A stretch of 64,000 nt of DNA from RCIO01 sp035555795. Its GTDB lineage: Bacteria > Pseudomonadota > Alphaproteobacteria > Rhizobiales > Rhizobiaceae. Where the stretch lies: the NCBI GenBank assembly GCA_035555795.1, contig DATMGE010000072.1, positions 1 through 64,000 of the forward strand. Direction: 5' to 3'. Shown here one piece after another: positions 17,718 through 25,762 of this stretch (within the stretch, counting starts at the first letter, position 1; each line of letters opens with the position of its first letter). A program made the position numbers and the translations under genes. The notes beneath the pieces were generated by a model, which had not been told where the DNA came from, did not search any database, and saw only the letters and a list, made by a program, of their open reading frames with translations.

Positions 17718-18392
17718 CTATGCCGAAGGCTTGAAGGGCGAGAAGGACATGCGGTGCATGCGCTGCGCTGCGCCATGTTCGGCGATCGCGTCGCGGTGGC
17801 GCTGCGTGGCGTAGCCCATATGCAGCTCGAAACCGTAGCGCGGGTCCTCGCGGCCGAAGCGCGCCATCATGCGGTCGCGCACGACCTTGGCGACGATCGA
17901 CGCCGCCGAGATCGACTGCGAGATCTGGTCGCCGCGAATGATGGCGCGGCATTCGCAGCCGAGGCCGGGTGGCGTGTCGCGTCCGTCGGCCAATGCAAGC
18001 ACCGGCTTCACGCTCAGCCCAGCAAGCGCGCGGCGCATCGCCTCCAGGCTGGCGCGCAAGATGTTGCGGCGATCGATGCCGGCTGCGGATACGGAGGAGA
18101 AGGAGACCGACACGGCCTGCGCCATGATGAGCATGAACAGTTCTTCCCGCGCGCCGGCAGAAAGGCGCTTCGAATCATCGAGCCCATCGGGAATCCGCTC
18201 GGGATCGAGGATCACCGCCGCCGCCACCACGGGACCCGCCAAAGGACCGCGACCGGCTTCGTCCAGCCCTGCCACGGGCCATTGGCCCTTCGCCCGCGCG
18301 CGCTGCTCGATGGCGAAATCGGGGCGCAGGGGCAGGTCGAAGAGAGCGGGAGAATCGGATGCTGTACGGGCCATTTGCGACGATGCTCGCAT
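17718..18392 (-). CDS. rnhB: Ribonuclease HII
   Basis: About 224 residues. The catalytic segment AGLDEAGRGPLAGPVVAAAVIL carries the first acidic pair, DDSKRLS follows, and SAASIVAKVVRDRMM and HMGYATQRH are typical of type HII enzymes that nick RNA within RNA-DNA hybrids. ATG 18392 is chosen because CGGAG and GCGGAGA lie just upstream on the minus strand. ATG 18374 is an alternative, and the extension to 18488 lacks family similarity. It lies downstream of the radical SAM gene, separated by a palindromic repeat. Confidence 0.94.
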   Translation of the reverse strand: MRASSQMARTASDSPALFDLPLRPDFAIEQRARAKGQWPVAGLDEAGRGPLAGPVVAAAVILDPERIPDGLDDSKRLSAGAREELFMLIMAQAVSVSFSSVSAAGIDRRNILRASLEAMRRALAGLSVKPVLALADGRDTPPGLGCECRAIIRGDQISQSISAASIVAKVVRDRMMARFGREDPRYGFELHMGYATQRHRDAIAEHGAAQRMHRMSFSPFKPSA

Positions 18393-18603
18393 CAGCTCCG
18401 ATTCTCCGCAAGTGCTTCCCGGGCTGGAGAGGGAACCAGACCGGGACGCGGCCGCCGGCGGGGGACGACACCAGCACGGCGGAAACACGAACGCAACGGC
18501 ACGATGGACTATGGCTGCGGCTGCGACATCGCGCCCCCAGTGGGGCGCTGGAAAATCTCAGCCTTTCATAAAATCACGGGAATGCTCCATCCTTGTCCTT
18601 TCA

Positions 18604-18648
18604 CAATTCCAGCAAAGCCGCTGCGCACTTTTGCTGGAATTGCCCTAG
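18604..18648. repeat. Palindromic repeat with 13-nt perfect arms
   Basis: CAATTCCAGCAAA (18604-18616) pairs perfectly with TTTGCTGGAATTG (18630-18642), with the core GCCGCTGCGCACT between them and CCCTAG after. The core and right arm recur at 50771-50819, showing a dispersed family. It lies just past the stop of the radical SAM gene. Confidence 0.8.
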
Positions 18649-19814
18649 AACAGCGCGAGTTGTTCCCCCTCTGCATTCAGCGCCTTGAACAGGTCGGTCC
18701 GTAGCCGCCGGCGGGTGACATTCAGGCCGAGGCGGCGAGCGGCCAGTTCGAAGCGGCGGCCGATCTGCCAGGCATAGGGGCCGGTCCCCTTCATCCGCTT
18801 GCCCCATTCGGCATCGTAGTCCTTGCCGCCGCGCATCGAGCGGATCAGCGACGTGACGTGGCGATAGCGGTCGGGATAATGCTGCAGCAGCCAGTCCTTG
18901 AAGATCGGGCTCACCTCCAGCGGCAGCCGCAGGATGATATAGCCGGCCTCCCGCGCACCGGCGGCATAGGCGGATTCGAGGATGCGTTCGATCTCGGCAT
19001 CGTTGAGCCCGGGAATGACCGGCCCGATCATGACCGAAACCGGCACGCCCGCATCCGACAATGTTCGCAGCGCCTGAAGCCGCCTTGGCGGCGTCGCCGC
19101 GCGCGGCTCCATGGTGCGCGCCAGCCGACGGTCGAGCGTGGTCACCGAAAGCGCGACCTTCGCCAGGCCCTTTTCCGCCATGCGCGACAGGATATCCATG
19201 TCGCGCGTGACCAGTGCCGACTTGGTCACGATGCCGACCGGATGATTGTGCGCCTCCAGCACCTCCAGGATTTCGCGCATGATGCGCCAGCCCTTCTCGA
19301 TCGGCTGGTAGGGATCCGTATTGGTGCCGATGGCGATCGTGCGCGGCACATAGCCTTCCCTGGCAAGCTCGCGCTCCAGAAGTTTTGGCGCGTCAGGCTT
19401 GGCGAAGAGCTTCGCTTCGAAGTCGAGCCCCGGCGACAGCCCCATATAGGCATGGGTCGGTCGCGCGAAGCAGTAGACGCAACCATGCTCGCAGCCGCGA
19501 TAGGGATTGATCGAGCGGTCGAAGGAAATGTCCGGGGAATCGTTGCGGGTGATGATCGTGCGCGGTTTCTCGACCTGCACCTCGGTCTTGAAGGGCGGCA
19601 GTTCCTCAAGCGTCTCCCAGCCGTCATCGAAGACATGGCGGGAGACCGGCTCGAAACGCCCGCTGGGATTGACGCCCGCACCACGCCCGCGCCGCCGGTC
19701 GAAGCCGACGCGCAGGCCGCTGTCCTCGATCATCGCATTGGCCATTTCCGCGCCTCCGCTCTTGAAGGCGGCAACGTCGGCTTTCAGGATGGGTTCCATG
19801 CCCGTCCCCTTCAT
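18645..19814 (-). CDS. PA0069-family radical SAM protein (SplB/COG1533-like)
   Basis: About 389 residues. The [4Fe-4S]-binding cysteines are in CEHGCVYC (C108, C112, C115, a CxxxCxxC spacing), preceded by SINPYRGC. This is the PA0069/Rv2578c group annotated as DNA repair photolyase-like (COG1533), whose reaction is unproven. ATG 19814 has GAGG eight nt upstream, GTG 19838 is also in frame. A GTTC-N7-GTTC LexA-type box lies at 19877-19891 upstream, so the gene is probably DNA-damage inducible, consistent with a repair role. Confidence 0.88.
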   Translation of the reverse strand: MKGTGMEPILKADVAAFKSGGAEMANAMIEDSGLRVGFDRRRGRGAGVNPSGRFEPVSRHVFDDGWETLEELPPFKTEVQVEKPRTIITRNDSPDISFDRSINPYRGCEHGCVYCFARPTHAYMGLSPGLDFEAKLFAKPDAPKLLERELAREGYVPRTIAIGTNTDPYQPIEKGWRIMREILEVLEAHNHPVGIVTKSALVTRDMDILSRMAEKGLAKVALSVTTLDRRLARTMEPRAATPPRRLQALRTLSDAGVPVSVMIGPVIPGLNDAEIERILESAYAAGAREAGYIILRLPLEVSPIFKDWLLQHYPDRYRHVTSLIRSMRGGKDYDAEWGKRMKGTGPYAWQIGRRFELAARRLGLNVTRRRLRTDLFKALNAEGEQLALF

Positions 19815-19876
19815 CTGTGTGGCCTCGAAGGTCGCCACGACTCGTTCTTGATGAATCTATTCCTATCACATTAGAG

Positions 19877-19891
19877 GAACATATCAAGAAC
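19877..19891 (-). promoter_or_regulatory. LexA (SOS) box, alphaproteobacterial type
   Basis: On the minus strand the sequence is GTTCTTGATATGTTC, an exact match to the alphaproteobacterial LexA direct repeat GTTC-N7-GTTC. The TTGATA inside it can serve as a -35 element with a TAGGAA-like -10 some 16 nt further on, so LexA binding would block the radical SAM promoter. Confidence 0.75.
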
Positions 19892-20030
19892 AAACATTGG
19901 GTCGCGAGACTGGCTTCAACATGGGCTTTGGGTTAGACGTGAGAGGGGAACTGCGCGAAATCCTGTCGAGCTGCCGGGAAATTTGCGGGAATGGGGCCGT
20001 CCTGCCGTGCAGGACAGACAGGGCGATGGC

Positions 20031-20537
20031 ATGCTGTCGGTGCTGATCGAGACGCATAATGACGAGGACCGGCTGGCGCGCACGCTGGCCTCGCTGGTGT
20101 CGGGCGCGGTCGAGGGGCTGGTGCGCGAGGTGATCGTCTGCGACCGCGGCTCGACGGACCAGAGCTGGCAGGTGGCCGATCACGCCGGCTGCGTCTGGCT
20201 GGCCGGAACTGACATCGCCGCCGGTATCGCGCGTGCCAAAGGCGATTGGCTGCTTTTTGTGGAGCCGGGCGCACGCCTGTCGCCGGGCTGGACGGAGCCC
20301 GTCCTGCGTCACATTTCGGAGGCGGACGGACCGGCGCGCTTCAACCGCACGCGGTCTTCCGAGGAGGCTCTGCTGTCGCGGATTTTCGCGACCCGGCGGC
20401 CGCTGGCCGAGGGGCTGGTGATCTCCAGGCCGCAGGCCGCGTCGCTGGCGAAGCCGGGCATGGATTGCGCGTCGATCGCGCGAAAGGTGAAGGCCCGCAG
20501 GCTGAGCGGCGAGATTTCCGCCGCGCCGAGGCACTGA
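20031..20537 (+). CDS. Small family 2-like glycosyltransferase
   Basis: About 168 residues starting at MLSVLIETHNDEDRLARTLASL, a GT-A fold entry. EVIVCDRGSTDQSW matches the nucleotide-sugar binding strand, and AKGDWLLFVEPGARLSPGW the metal-binding strand, although the usual DxD acidic pair is replaced by VEPGA. It is much shorter than normal family 2 enzymes (about 250-300 residues), so it may be a minimal or inactive member. It is convergent with moaB across a palindromic repeat. Confidence 0.7.
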   Translation: MLSVLIETHNDEDRLARTLASLVSGAVEGLVREVIVCDRGSTDQSWQVADHAGCVWLAGTDIAAGIARAKGDWLLFVEPGARLSPGWTEPVLRHISEADGPARFNRTRSSEEALLSRIFATRRPLAEGLVISRPQAASLAKPGMDCASIARKVKARRLSGEISAAPRH

Positions 20538-20578
20538 CGCATGGCCAGGCGCAAGGGAATGTCCTGCTAACCTATGTC

Positions 20579-20605
20579 TCCCGAAAGTGGGAACCGGTTT
20601 CGGGA
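20579..20605. repeat. Palindromic intergenic repeat
   Basis: TCCCGAAA (20579-20586) and TTTCGGGA (20598-20605) are perfect inverted arms around GTGGGAACCGG. The following tail (ACAAAGACATGCGTAAC, AAAGAGCTAAAG, CGACACGCTTT to about 20671) matches the layout of a repeat family recalled from rhizobial genomes. It sits between two convergent genes and could act as a terminator structure. Confidence 0.65.
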
Positions 20606-20686
20606 CAAAGACATGCGTAACAAGAAAGAGCTAAAGGGTGTGAGCGAATCTGAAAGATCGCGACACGCTTTCGCACACGAAGCGGA

Positions 20687-21229
20687 TCATCCCCGTTGCA
20701 GGTGCTCGTCGAGCCGCGGCATGATCTCCACGAAGTTGCACGGCATGTGCCGGTAGTCGAGCTGGGTGGCGAGAATGCCGTCCCATGCGTCGCGGCAGGC
20801 GCCGGGCGAGCCCGGCAGCACGAAGATGAAGGTGGCGTTGGCGACGCCGCCGGTGGCGCGCGACTGGATCGTGGACGTGCCGATCTTGTCGTAGGAAATG
20901 CGGTGGAAGACCTCCGAGAAACCGTCCATGCGCTTCTCGAAAAGCGGCTCCAGCGCCTCCGGCGTCACATCGCGGCCGGTGAAGCCGGTGCCGCCGGTGG
21001 TGATCACGACATCGATGGACCGGTCGGCGATCCATTTGCCAACGACGGCGCGGATCGCCTCGACATCGTCATGAACGATCTCCCGCGCGGCAAGTCTGTG
21101 GCCCGCCTGCGCGATGCGGTCGGCAAGCGTCTGCCCGGATTTGTCGTCGGCCAGCGAGCGGGTGTCGGACACGGTCAGCACGGCGATGGACACCGGTATG
21201 AAGCGGCGGCTTTGGTCTATTCCGGCCAT
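20687..21229 (-). CDS. moaB: Molybdenum cofactor biosynthesis protein B
   Basis: 180 residues from ATG 21229, which has GGAGGAGC on the minus strand just upstream. The longer open frame to 21346 lies inside ispE and is ignored. The MoaB/Mog fold is shown by VLTVSDTRSLADDKSG, VVITTGGTGFTGRDVTPEA and the C-terminal LPGSPGACRDAW. The family binds or adenylates molybdopterin. Its start overlaps the end of ispE by 13 nt, so the two are co-translated. Confidence 0.93.
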   Translation of the reverse strand: MAGIDQSRRFIPVSIAVLTVSDTRSLADDKSGQTLADRIAQAGHRLAAREIVHDDVEAIRAVVGKWIADRSIDVVITTGGTGFTGRDVTPEALEPLFEKRMDGFSEVFHRISYDKIGTSTIQSRATGGVANATFIFVLPGSPGACRDAWDGILATQLDYRHMPCNFVEIMPRLDEHLQRG

Positions 21230-22107
21230 GGAAGCTCCTCCGATGAGCGCGTGCGCGTGGCGACGACGAACCAGTCCGGATGTCGCGCCGCGATAGCCTT
21301 CGCGGCAGCTTGGGCGGTAAGCATGTCGGCGAACAGACCGTAGCACGTCGCGCCGGAGCCCGACATGCGGGCAAGGGCCGCGCCCTCCTGCCGCAAGGCA
21401 TGGAGAGCGTCGCCGATGGCAGGTGCAGCGGCACGCGCCGGCATTTCCAGATCGTTGCGCGTCATGGCGAGCCAGTCGGCAATCGCCTCCGGGCCGCCGA
21501 TTGGCGGAAGGGCCGGCAATGGCGGGTTGTCGCGATGGACGAGCGCGCGGAATACGGCCGGCGTCGAGACCGCCACGCCGGGATTGGCAAGCACCAACGG
21601 CAGCGAAGGCAGCGCCGGCACGGGCGACAGCGCTTCACCGATGCCGCGCGCGATCAGCGGCCGCGCCGCAAGGCACATGGGGAGATCCGCGCCCAGCGCC
21701 AGCGCCTCGGCGGCCAGCCGGACGGCCGTGAGCGGGAGCTTCCAGTGCCGGACGAGTGCAAGCAGGGTCGCGGCCGCATCCGACGAGCCGCCGCCGACAC
21801 CTGAGGCGACGGGCAGGTTCTTGCCAAGCCGGATATGGACGGGGCCGCATGGCCGGTCTGGAGAAAGCCGGCGCAGCAGGTCGCGGGCGCGCAGGACGAG
21901 ATTGTCGCTGCTGTCGGAAATGCCCGAGGCGTAGGGACCTGAAATGCCGAAACCGTCTGTGTCGGACGTCGCGACATGAATGCTGTCGCCGAAGGTGGTG
22001 AACACCACGAGACTGTCGAGAAGATGGTAGCCGTCGTCGCGACGGCCGGTCACGTGCAAGGCGAGATTGACCTTGGCCGGCGCAAGGTACGTCAGCTCCG
22101 GGGTCAT
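21217..22107 (-). CDS. ispE: 4-diphosphocytidyl-2-C-methyl-D-erythritol kinase
   Basis: 296 residues of the GHMP kinase type: LAPAKVNLALHVTGRRDDGYH at the N terminus, the glycine-rich VASGVGGGSSDAAA phosphate loop near residue 100 and MSGSGATCYGLF near 245. It phosphorylates CDP-methylerythritol in the MEP isoprenoid pathway. The same window also carries dxs, a polyprenyl diphosphate synthase and ubiA. Confidence 0.96.
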   Translation of the reverse strand: MTPELTYLAPAKVNLALHVTGRRDDGYHLLDSLVVFTTFGDSIHVATSDTDGFGISGPYASGISDSSDNLVLRARDLLRRLSPDRPCGPVHIRLGKNLPVASGVGGGSSDAAATLLALVRHWKLPLTAVRLAAEALALGADLPMCLAARPLIARGIGEALSPVPALPSLPLVLANPGVAVSTPAVFRALVHRDNPPLPALPPIGGPEAIADWLAMTRNDLEMPARAAAPAIGDALHALRQEGAALARMSGSGATCYGLFADMLTAQAAAKAIAARHPDWFVVATRTRSSEELPWPE

Positions 22108-22119
22108 GCGGTTGCGCGT

Positions 22120-22305
22120 TCAGTCCTTGGCGAGGCGATATTCGCCCGTCTGGGGATCCTTCACCAGCGTTCCCGTCGTGCCGGTGGCGCGTTCGCGCTC
22201 GGCGCGTCGCAGGCGGGCCGTCACGCGCTCGGCTTCGCGCACGAAAGCCCGATAGCCGACATAGGCGGCAATGCCCACTGCGGCGAAGAAGATCAGTTGC
22301 GGCAT
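22120..22305 (-). CDS. Small conserved membrane-anchored protein
   Basis: 61 residues: one N-terminal helix (LIFFAAVGIAAYVGYRAFV), a basic amphipathic stretch (EAERVTARLRRAERERA) and a C-terminal LVKDPQTGEYRLAKD that looks like a short zinc-ribbon-less binding tail. It lies 12 nt upstream of ispE on the same strand, suggesting one transcript. Function unknown. Confidence 0.7.
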   Translation of the reverse strand: MPQLIFFAAVGIAAYVGYRAFVREAERVTARLRRAERERATGTTGTLVKDPQTGEYRLAKD

Positions 22306-22340
22306 GTCAAAGCCTCCTCAAAGGTCGGCACCAGACTATC

Positions 22341-22387
22341 CTAAAGCAATCCGGGAAAAGTGCGAAGCGGATTTCCTGCCGCAATTG
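22341..22387. repeat. Palindromic intergenic repeat, degenerate copy
   Basis: CTAAAGCAATCCGGGAAAAGTGCGAAGCGGATTTCCTGCCGCAATTG has imperfect arms (CAATCCGGGAAA and TTTCCTGCCGCAATTG) and the CTAAAGCA lead of the dispersed rhizobial palindrome family seen elsewhere in this window. Confidence 0.55.
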
Positions 22388-22437
22388 TGGCGAAAGGAGG
22401 AACCGCCGCCTTTCACATTGTCGCATGTGGCGCTAGT

Positions 22438-23342
22438 TCAAAGCCCGTAGCGGCTCCACAAGGCGCGCTCGGTAGCGGCATCGACGAGCCCGCCGGCCGC
22501 CGCGGCCGCCGCGGCCTCGCCAACGCCGAACATTGCCAGCCGCCGGCCGAAGAAGCCGCGCGAGGGGGCGATCAGCTTGAGCTCGGCATCCTTGCCGTAG
22601 CGGGCCTTGAGGAAGGAGCGCATGTCGCCCAGCGCATCGACGAGACCCAGCTCGACGCGCGCCGGCCGGTCCAGAACTGGCCGGTGAAAAGGTCGGGATC
22701 GTCTGCCAGTTTCGCGCCGCGCCGCGATTTCACGAGGTCGATGAATGTTTCATGCACGTCGAGTTGCAGCGCCTTGAGCCGTTCCACGTCTTCCTTCTTC
22801 TCCGGCTTGAACGGGTCGAGCACCGACTTGTTCTGGCCCGCGGTGTGCACGCGCCGCTCCACGCCGATCTTCTTGAGAAGTTCGGGAAAGCCGAAGGAGG
22901 CCGACACGACGCCGATCGAGCCGACGATGGAGGAGGGGTCGGCGACGATCTCGTCACCCGCGACGGCGATCATGTAGCCGCCGGAGGCCGCCACGTCCTC
23001 GACGAAGACGATGACGTGTTTGCCCTTCTCCTGCGCGAGATCGCGGATGCGCTTGTAGATCAGCCGCGACTGCACCGGAGAGCCGCCCGGCGAATTGATG
23101 GAGATGGCGATGGCGGGCGCCGCCTTGATCGCGAACGCCTTCTCGATCAGGCCGGCGGTCGAGGCCAGCGACAGGCTCTGCCGGAACTGCCCGCCGCCGG
23201 CCATGATCGTGCCATGCAGGCGGATGACGGGAATGATCGGGGCGGACGAGCGCCAGGCGCGCGGCAGAAGTCGGGCGAGTGGATTGGGCACGGGTATGAA
23301 ATCTCCAGACGGCTCACTCCCATGTAGGAAGAACGCCGCCAT
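22438..23342 (-). pseudogene. S49 (SohB/SppA-like) peptidase, frameshifted near its C terminus
   Basis: The first frame (from about ATG 23342 down) encodes the S49 domain: VIRLHGTIMAGGG, NSPGGSPVQS, VEDVAASGGYMIAVAGDEIVADPSSIVGSIGVV with the nucleophile serine in ASGGY, and FTGQFWTGRRA. After this motif the reading frame must shift: the family continuation ELGLVDALGDMRSFLKARYG is encoded in another frame beginning at 22653, and runs to 22438. The shift is consistent with one missing base around 22654-22656. The catalytic core is intact, so the product would have a garbled tail. It may be a true mutation or a sequencing error. Confidence 0.82.
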
Positions 23343-23365
23343 GCGCAATATCACGCAATGTTTCG

Positions 23366-24136
23366 TCAGTCGCCGAAGAGCGAGGCGAGCCCGTTGTACA
23401 CCGCTTCGGCATGCGGTGCAGGGCCGTGGCCTGTCGGCCCATGCAGCACCAGCGGCGGCAGGAGCGAGAGCGCGCGGCGCGAGCCGTGTTTTGCCCGCAT
23501 GACGATGCGGATGGCGGGTTCCGTCGCGCGCGGCAGGACCGGCATGATCTCGATACCGCCGAAACGGCCCTTGAGCGATGCGAGCAGTTCCTCGAGCGAG
23601 GTCGGGCGCGCGATCAGCGCGATGCCGCCGCCGGGCTTCACGATCGCGGCGGCGGTGCGCAGCCATGTTTCGAGCAGGCCCTTGGGCATCAGATGCGCGT
23701 CGCGCTTGAGCGCATCCGGCGTCGGGCGGTCATGCGCATGGTTGAAGGGCGGGTTCATGATGGCGAAGTCGAAGGCACCATCCGCCATGCCGGCGGCCAC
23801 GCGCGCCCGCCCGACGAGCGAGACATCGGCTTCCAGCACCGACGCGCGGTCCTTCAGCGATGCGTTTGCGGCCAGTTCCAGCGTCCGGCGTGCATAGGAG
23901 GCCATCGCGGCATCTCTTTCGATCAGCACGACCCGGCTGCCGGGGCAGCGCGCCGCGACGGCCAGACCGCCGGCGCCGGCGCCGGCGCCGAGATCGGCAA
24001 GGCGCCCGGCGAAAGGAGACGGTACGGCAGCGGCCAGGATCATCGCATCCATGCCCGAACGGTGCCCGTGCGGCGGCTGCACGACGAAGAAGGCGCCCCG
24101 GTGGAAGGCGTCGACCGTCTGCGCGTCAGCGCTCAT
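23366..24136 (-). CDS. TrmN6-like tRNA1(Val) adenine-N6 methyltransferase
   Basis: 256 residues. GHRSGMDAMILAAAVP, the SAM-binding ADLGAGAGAGGLAVAAR near residue 50 and the catalytic NPPF in FAIMNPPFNHAHDRPTPD near 130 are the signature of YfiC/TrmN6 (adenine N6) methyltransferases. By family it would modify A37 of tRNA1(Val), but related enzymes act on other substrates. It overlaps the DUF2007 gene by 4 nt. Confidence 0.85.
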   Translation of the reverse strand: MSADAQTVDAFHRGAFFVVQPPHGHRSGMDAMILAAAVPSPFAGRLADLGAGAGAGGLAVAARCPGSRVVLIERDAAMASYARRTLELAANASLKDRASVLEADVSLVGRARVAAGMADGAFDFAIMNPPFNHAHDRPTPDALKRDAHLMPKGLLETWLRTAAAIVKPGGGIALIARPTSLEELLASLKGRFGGIEIMPVLPRATEPAIRIVMRAKHGSRRALSLLPPLVLHGPTGHGPAPHAEAVYNGLASLFGD

Positions 24137-24357
24137 TCCCCTTTCAGCTCTCCTGCCACGCCGGCATCCACCAGCAACTGGCGCGCCTGAGCGAGCGAAT
24201 CCTCATCGACCATCACGCGGCGCGGCAGGATGCCGAGCGATCCTTCCACAATGCTCATATTCTGGTCGGCGACGAAACAGGCGATGCCCGCATCCCGCAG
24301 CAGAGATTCCACGAAGGAGATGACCACCGGGTCATTGGTGCGTATGAGCTCGATCAT
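24133..24357 (-). CDS. DUF2007 domain protein
   Basis: 74 residues nearly filled by a DUF2007 domain (MIELIRTNDPVVISFVESLLRDAG, RRVMVDEDSLAQARQLL). These small ferredoxin-fold proteins are described as putative signal-transducing or PII-like regulators. It is the first gene of a unit with the TrmN6-like methyltransferase (4-nt overlap) and divergent from the polyprenyl synthase. Confidence 0.85.
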   Translation of the reverse strand: MIELIRTNDPVVISFVESLLRDAGIACFVADQNMSIVEGSLGILPRRVMVDEDSLAQARQLLVDAGVAGELKGE

Positions 24358-24414
24358 GGAGAAGTGGTCGCAGCTTGCGAGCTGGTTGTAAATGGCATCC
24401 GCGCTATTTCGCCC

Positions 24415-24443
24415 CTTGCACCGCCGCGCCGCTGCACCTTAGA
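24415..24443 (+). promoter_or_regulatory. Candidate promoter of the polyprenyl diphosphate synthase gene
   Basis: CTTGCA (24415-24420), a 17-nt spacer and CTTAGA (24438-24443) resemble the rhizobial CTTGAC-N17-CTATAT promoter, 50 nt before the GTG start. The -10 match is only partial. Confidence 0.45.
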
Positions 24444-24493
24444 GTCTTCCGGAAACCGGCCCGCGTGCAGGCGTCGGAACAAGGGAGTCGACA

Positions 24494-25513
24494 GTGGGCG
24501 TGGTTGTGGCGATGGACGAAGGGAAGCGCAGTGCGGCTTCCATCAGCAAGCTTATCGACCTGACCCGGCCCGACATGGCGAAGGTGAACGAGCTGATCCT
24601 GTCCAAGGCCGGCTCGGATGTCCAGCTCATCCCCGAAATCGCCAACCATCTGGTCCAGTCGGGCGGCAAGCGCCTGCGCCCGATGCTGACGCTCGCGGCC
24701 GCCCAACTGTTCGGATATCAGGGCGGCGACGCGCATGTGCGGCTCGCCACCGCCGTCGAATTCATGCACACGGCCACCCTGCTGCATGACGATGTGGTCG
24801 ACGAGAGCGACCTGCGGCGCGGCTCCCGGACGGCGCGCACCATCTGGGGCAACCAGGCCAGCGTGCTGGTGGGTGATTTCCTGCTCGGCCAGGCCTTCCG
24901 CATGATGGTGGAAGTGGGTTCGCTCGAAGCGCTCGACGTGCTCTCCGCGGCCGCGACCGTCATCGCCGAGGGCGAGGTGATGCAGCTCGGCGTGGCGAAG
25001 AACCTCGAAACCACCGAGGACGATTATCTCCAGGTCATCAAGGCCAAGACGGCGGCGCTGTTTTCAGCCGCCGCCGAGGTCGGGCCGATCATCGCCGAGG
25101 CGAGCCGCAACGAGCGCGCCGCCATGCGCTCCTACGGTACCAATCTGGGCCTCGCCTTCCAGCTCATCGACGATGCGCTGGACTATGGCGGCAACGCCCA
25201 GTCGCTGGGCAAGAATGTCGGCGACGATTTCCGCGAGGGCAAGGTGACCCTTCCGGTGATTCTGAGCTATCGCCGGGGCACGGCCGAGGAGCGCGAATTC
25301 TGGGTCGGCGCGATCGAGCGCAACGAAACCAGCGACGAACAGCTCGAAAAAGCGCTCGGCCTCATGGCCCGCTGCGGCGCCATCGGCGACACGATCGCGC
25401 GGGCGCGTCATTTCGGCGAGATCGCGCGCGATGCGCTGGCACCGCTCGGCAAGTCGCCGCAGAAGGCTGCACTTCTCGACGTGATCGATTTCTGCATCAG
25501 CCGCGTGAGCTGA
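24494..25513 (+). CDS. Long-chain polyprenyl diphosphate synthase (octa/decaprenyl)
   Basis: 339 residues from GTG 24494, with AAGGGAG six nt upstream. GGKRLRPML near residue 60, the first aspartate-rich motif DDVVD at 99-103 and the second DDALD at 226-230 identify a trans-isoprenyl diphosphate synthase. Small residues before the first motif suggest a long product, used as the ubiquinone side chain (Q10 in most alphaproteobacteria, so decaprenyl is likely by taxonomy). ubiA, which uses this product, is at 49.7 kb. Confidence 0.92.
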   Translation: MGVVVAMDEGKRSAASISKLIDLTRPDMAKVNELILSKAGSDVQLIPEIANHLVQSGGKRLRPMLTLAAAQLFGYQGGDAHVRLATAVEFMHTATLLHDDVVDESDLRRGSRTARTIWGNQASVLVGDFLLGQAFRMMVEVGSLEALDVLSAAATVIAEGEVMQLGVAKNLETTEDDYLQVIKAKTAALFSAAAEVGPIIAEASRNERAAMRSYGTNLGLAFQLIDDALDYGGNAQSLGKNVGDDFREGKVTLPVILSYRRGTAEEREFWVGAIERNETSDEQLEKALGLMARCGAIGDTIARARHFGEIARDALAPLGKSPQKAALLDVIDFCISRVS

Positions 25514-25536
25514 CCGGTGAGCCAAAGGCGGTCATT

Positions 25537-25623
25537 GGAGCATTTTGCAGCCAAGCGGAATCGCTTGGCGTCGCAGAAATGCGGCTAAACGAAGTGATAG
25601 AGCGGTTCGGCCGAACCGCTCTA
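25537..25623. repeat. Compound palindromic repeat (two hairpins)
   Basis: First hairpin 25540-25582: GCATTTTGCAGCCAAGCG pairs imperfectly with CGCTTGGCGTCGCAGAAATGC. Second hairpin 25598-25623: TAGAGCGGTTCGG followed directly by CCGAACCGCTCTA, a perfect 26-nt palindrome. A half copy of the first unit (CCATTCCGCTTGGCCGCAAAATGCTC) is present inverted at 37363-37393. Confidence 0.75.
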
Positions 25624-25762
25624 TGCGGCCAGTTACGGCCCTTGACCGCAAAGTGAACGAGCCGAGGTTGAAGCACTTCCGCAAAAAGGCCATGCTTCCG
25701 GTCTGGAATGTGCCTTGCGGCAGGGCTGCTTGCATGCGGCCGGCGACACGGGAAGGGATATA

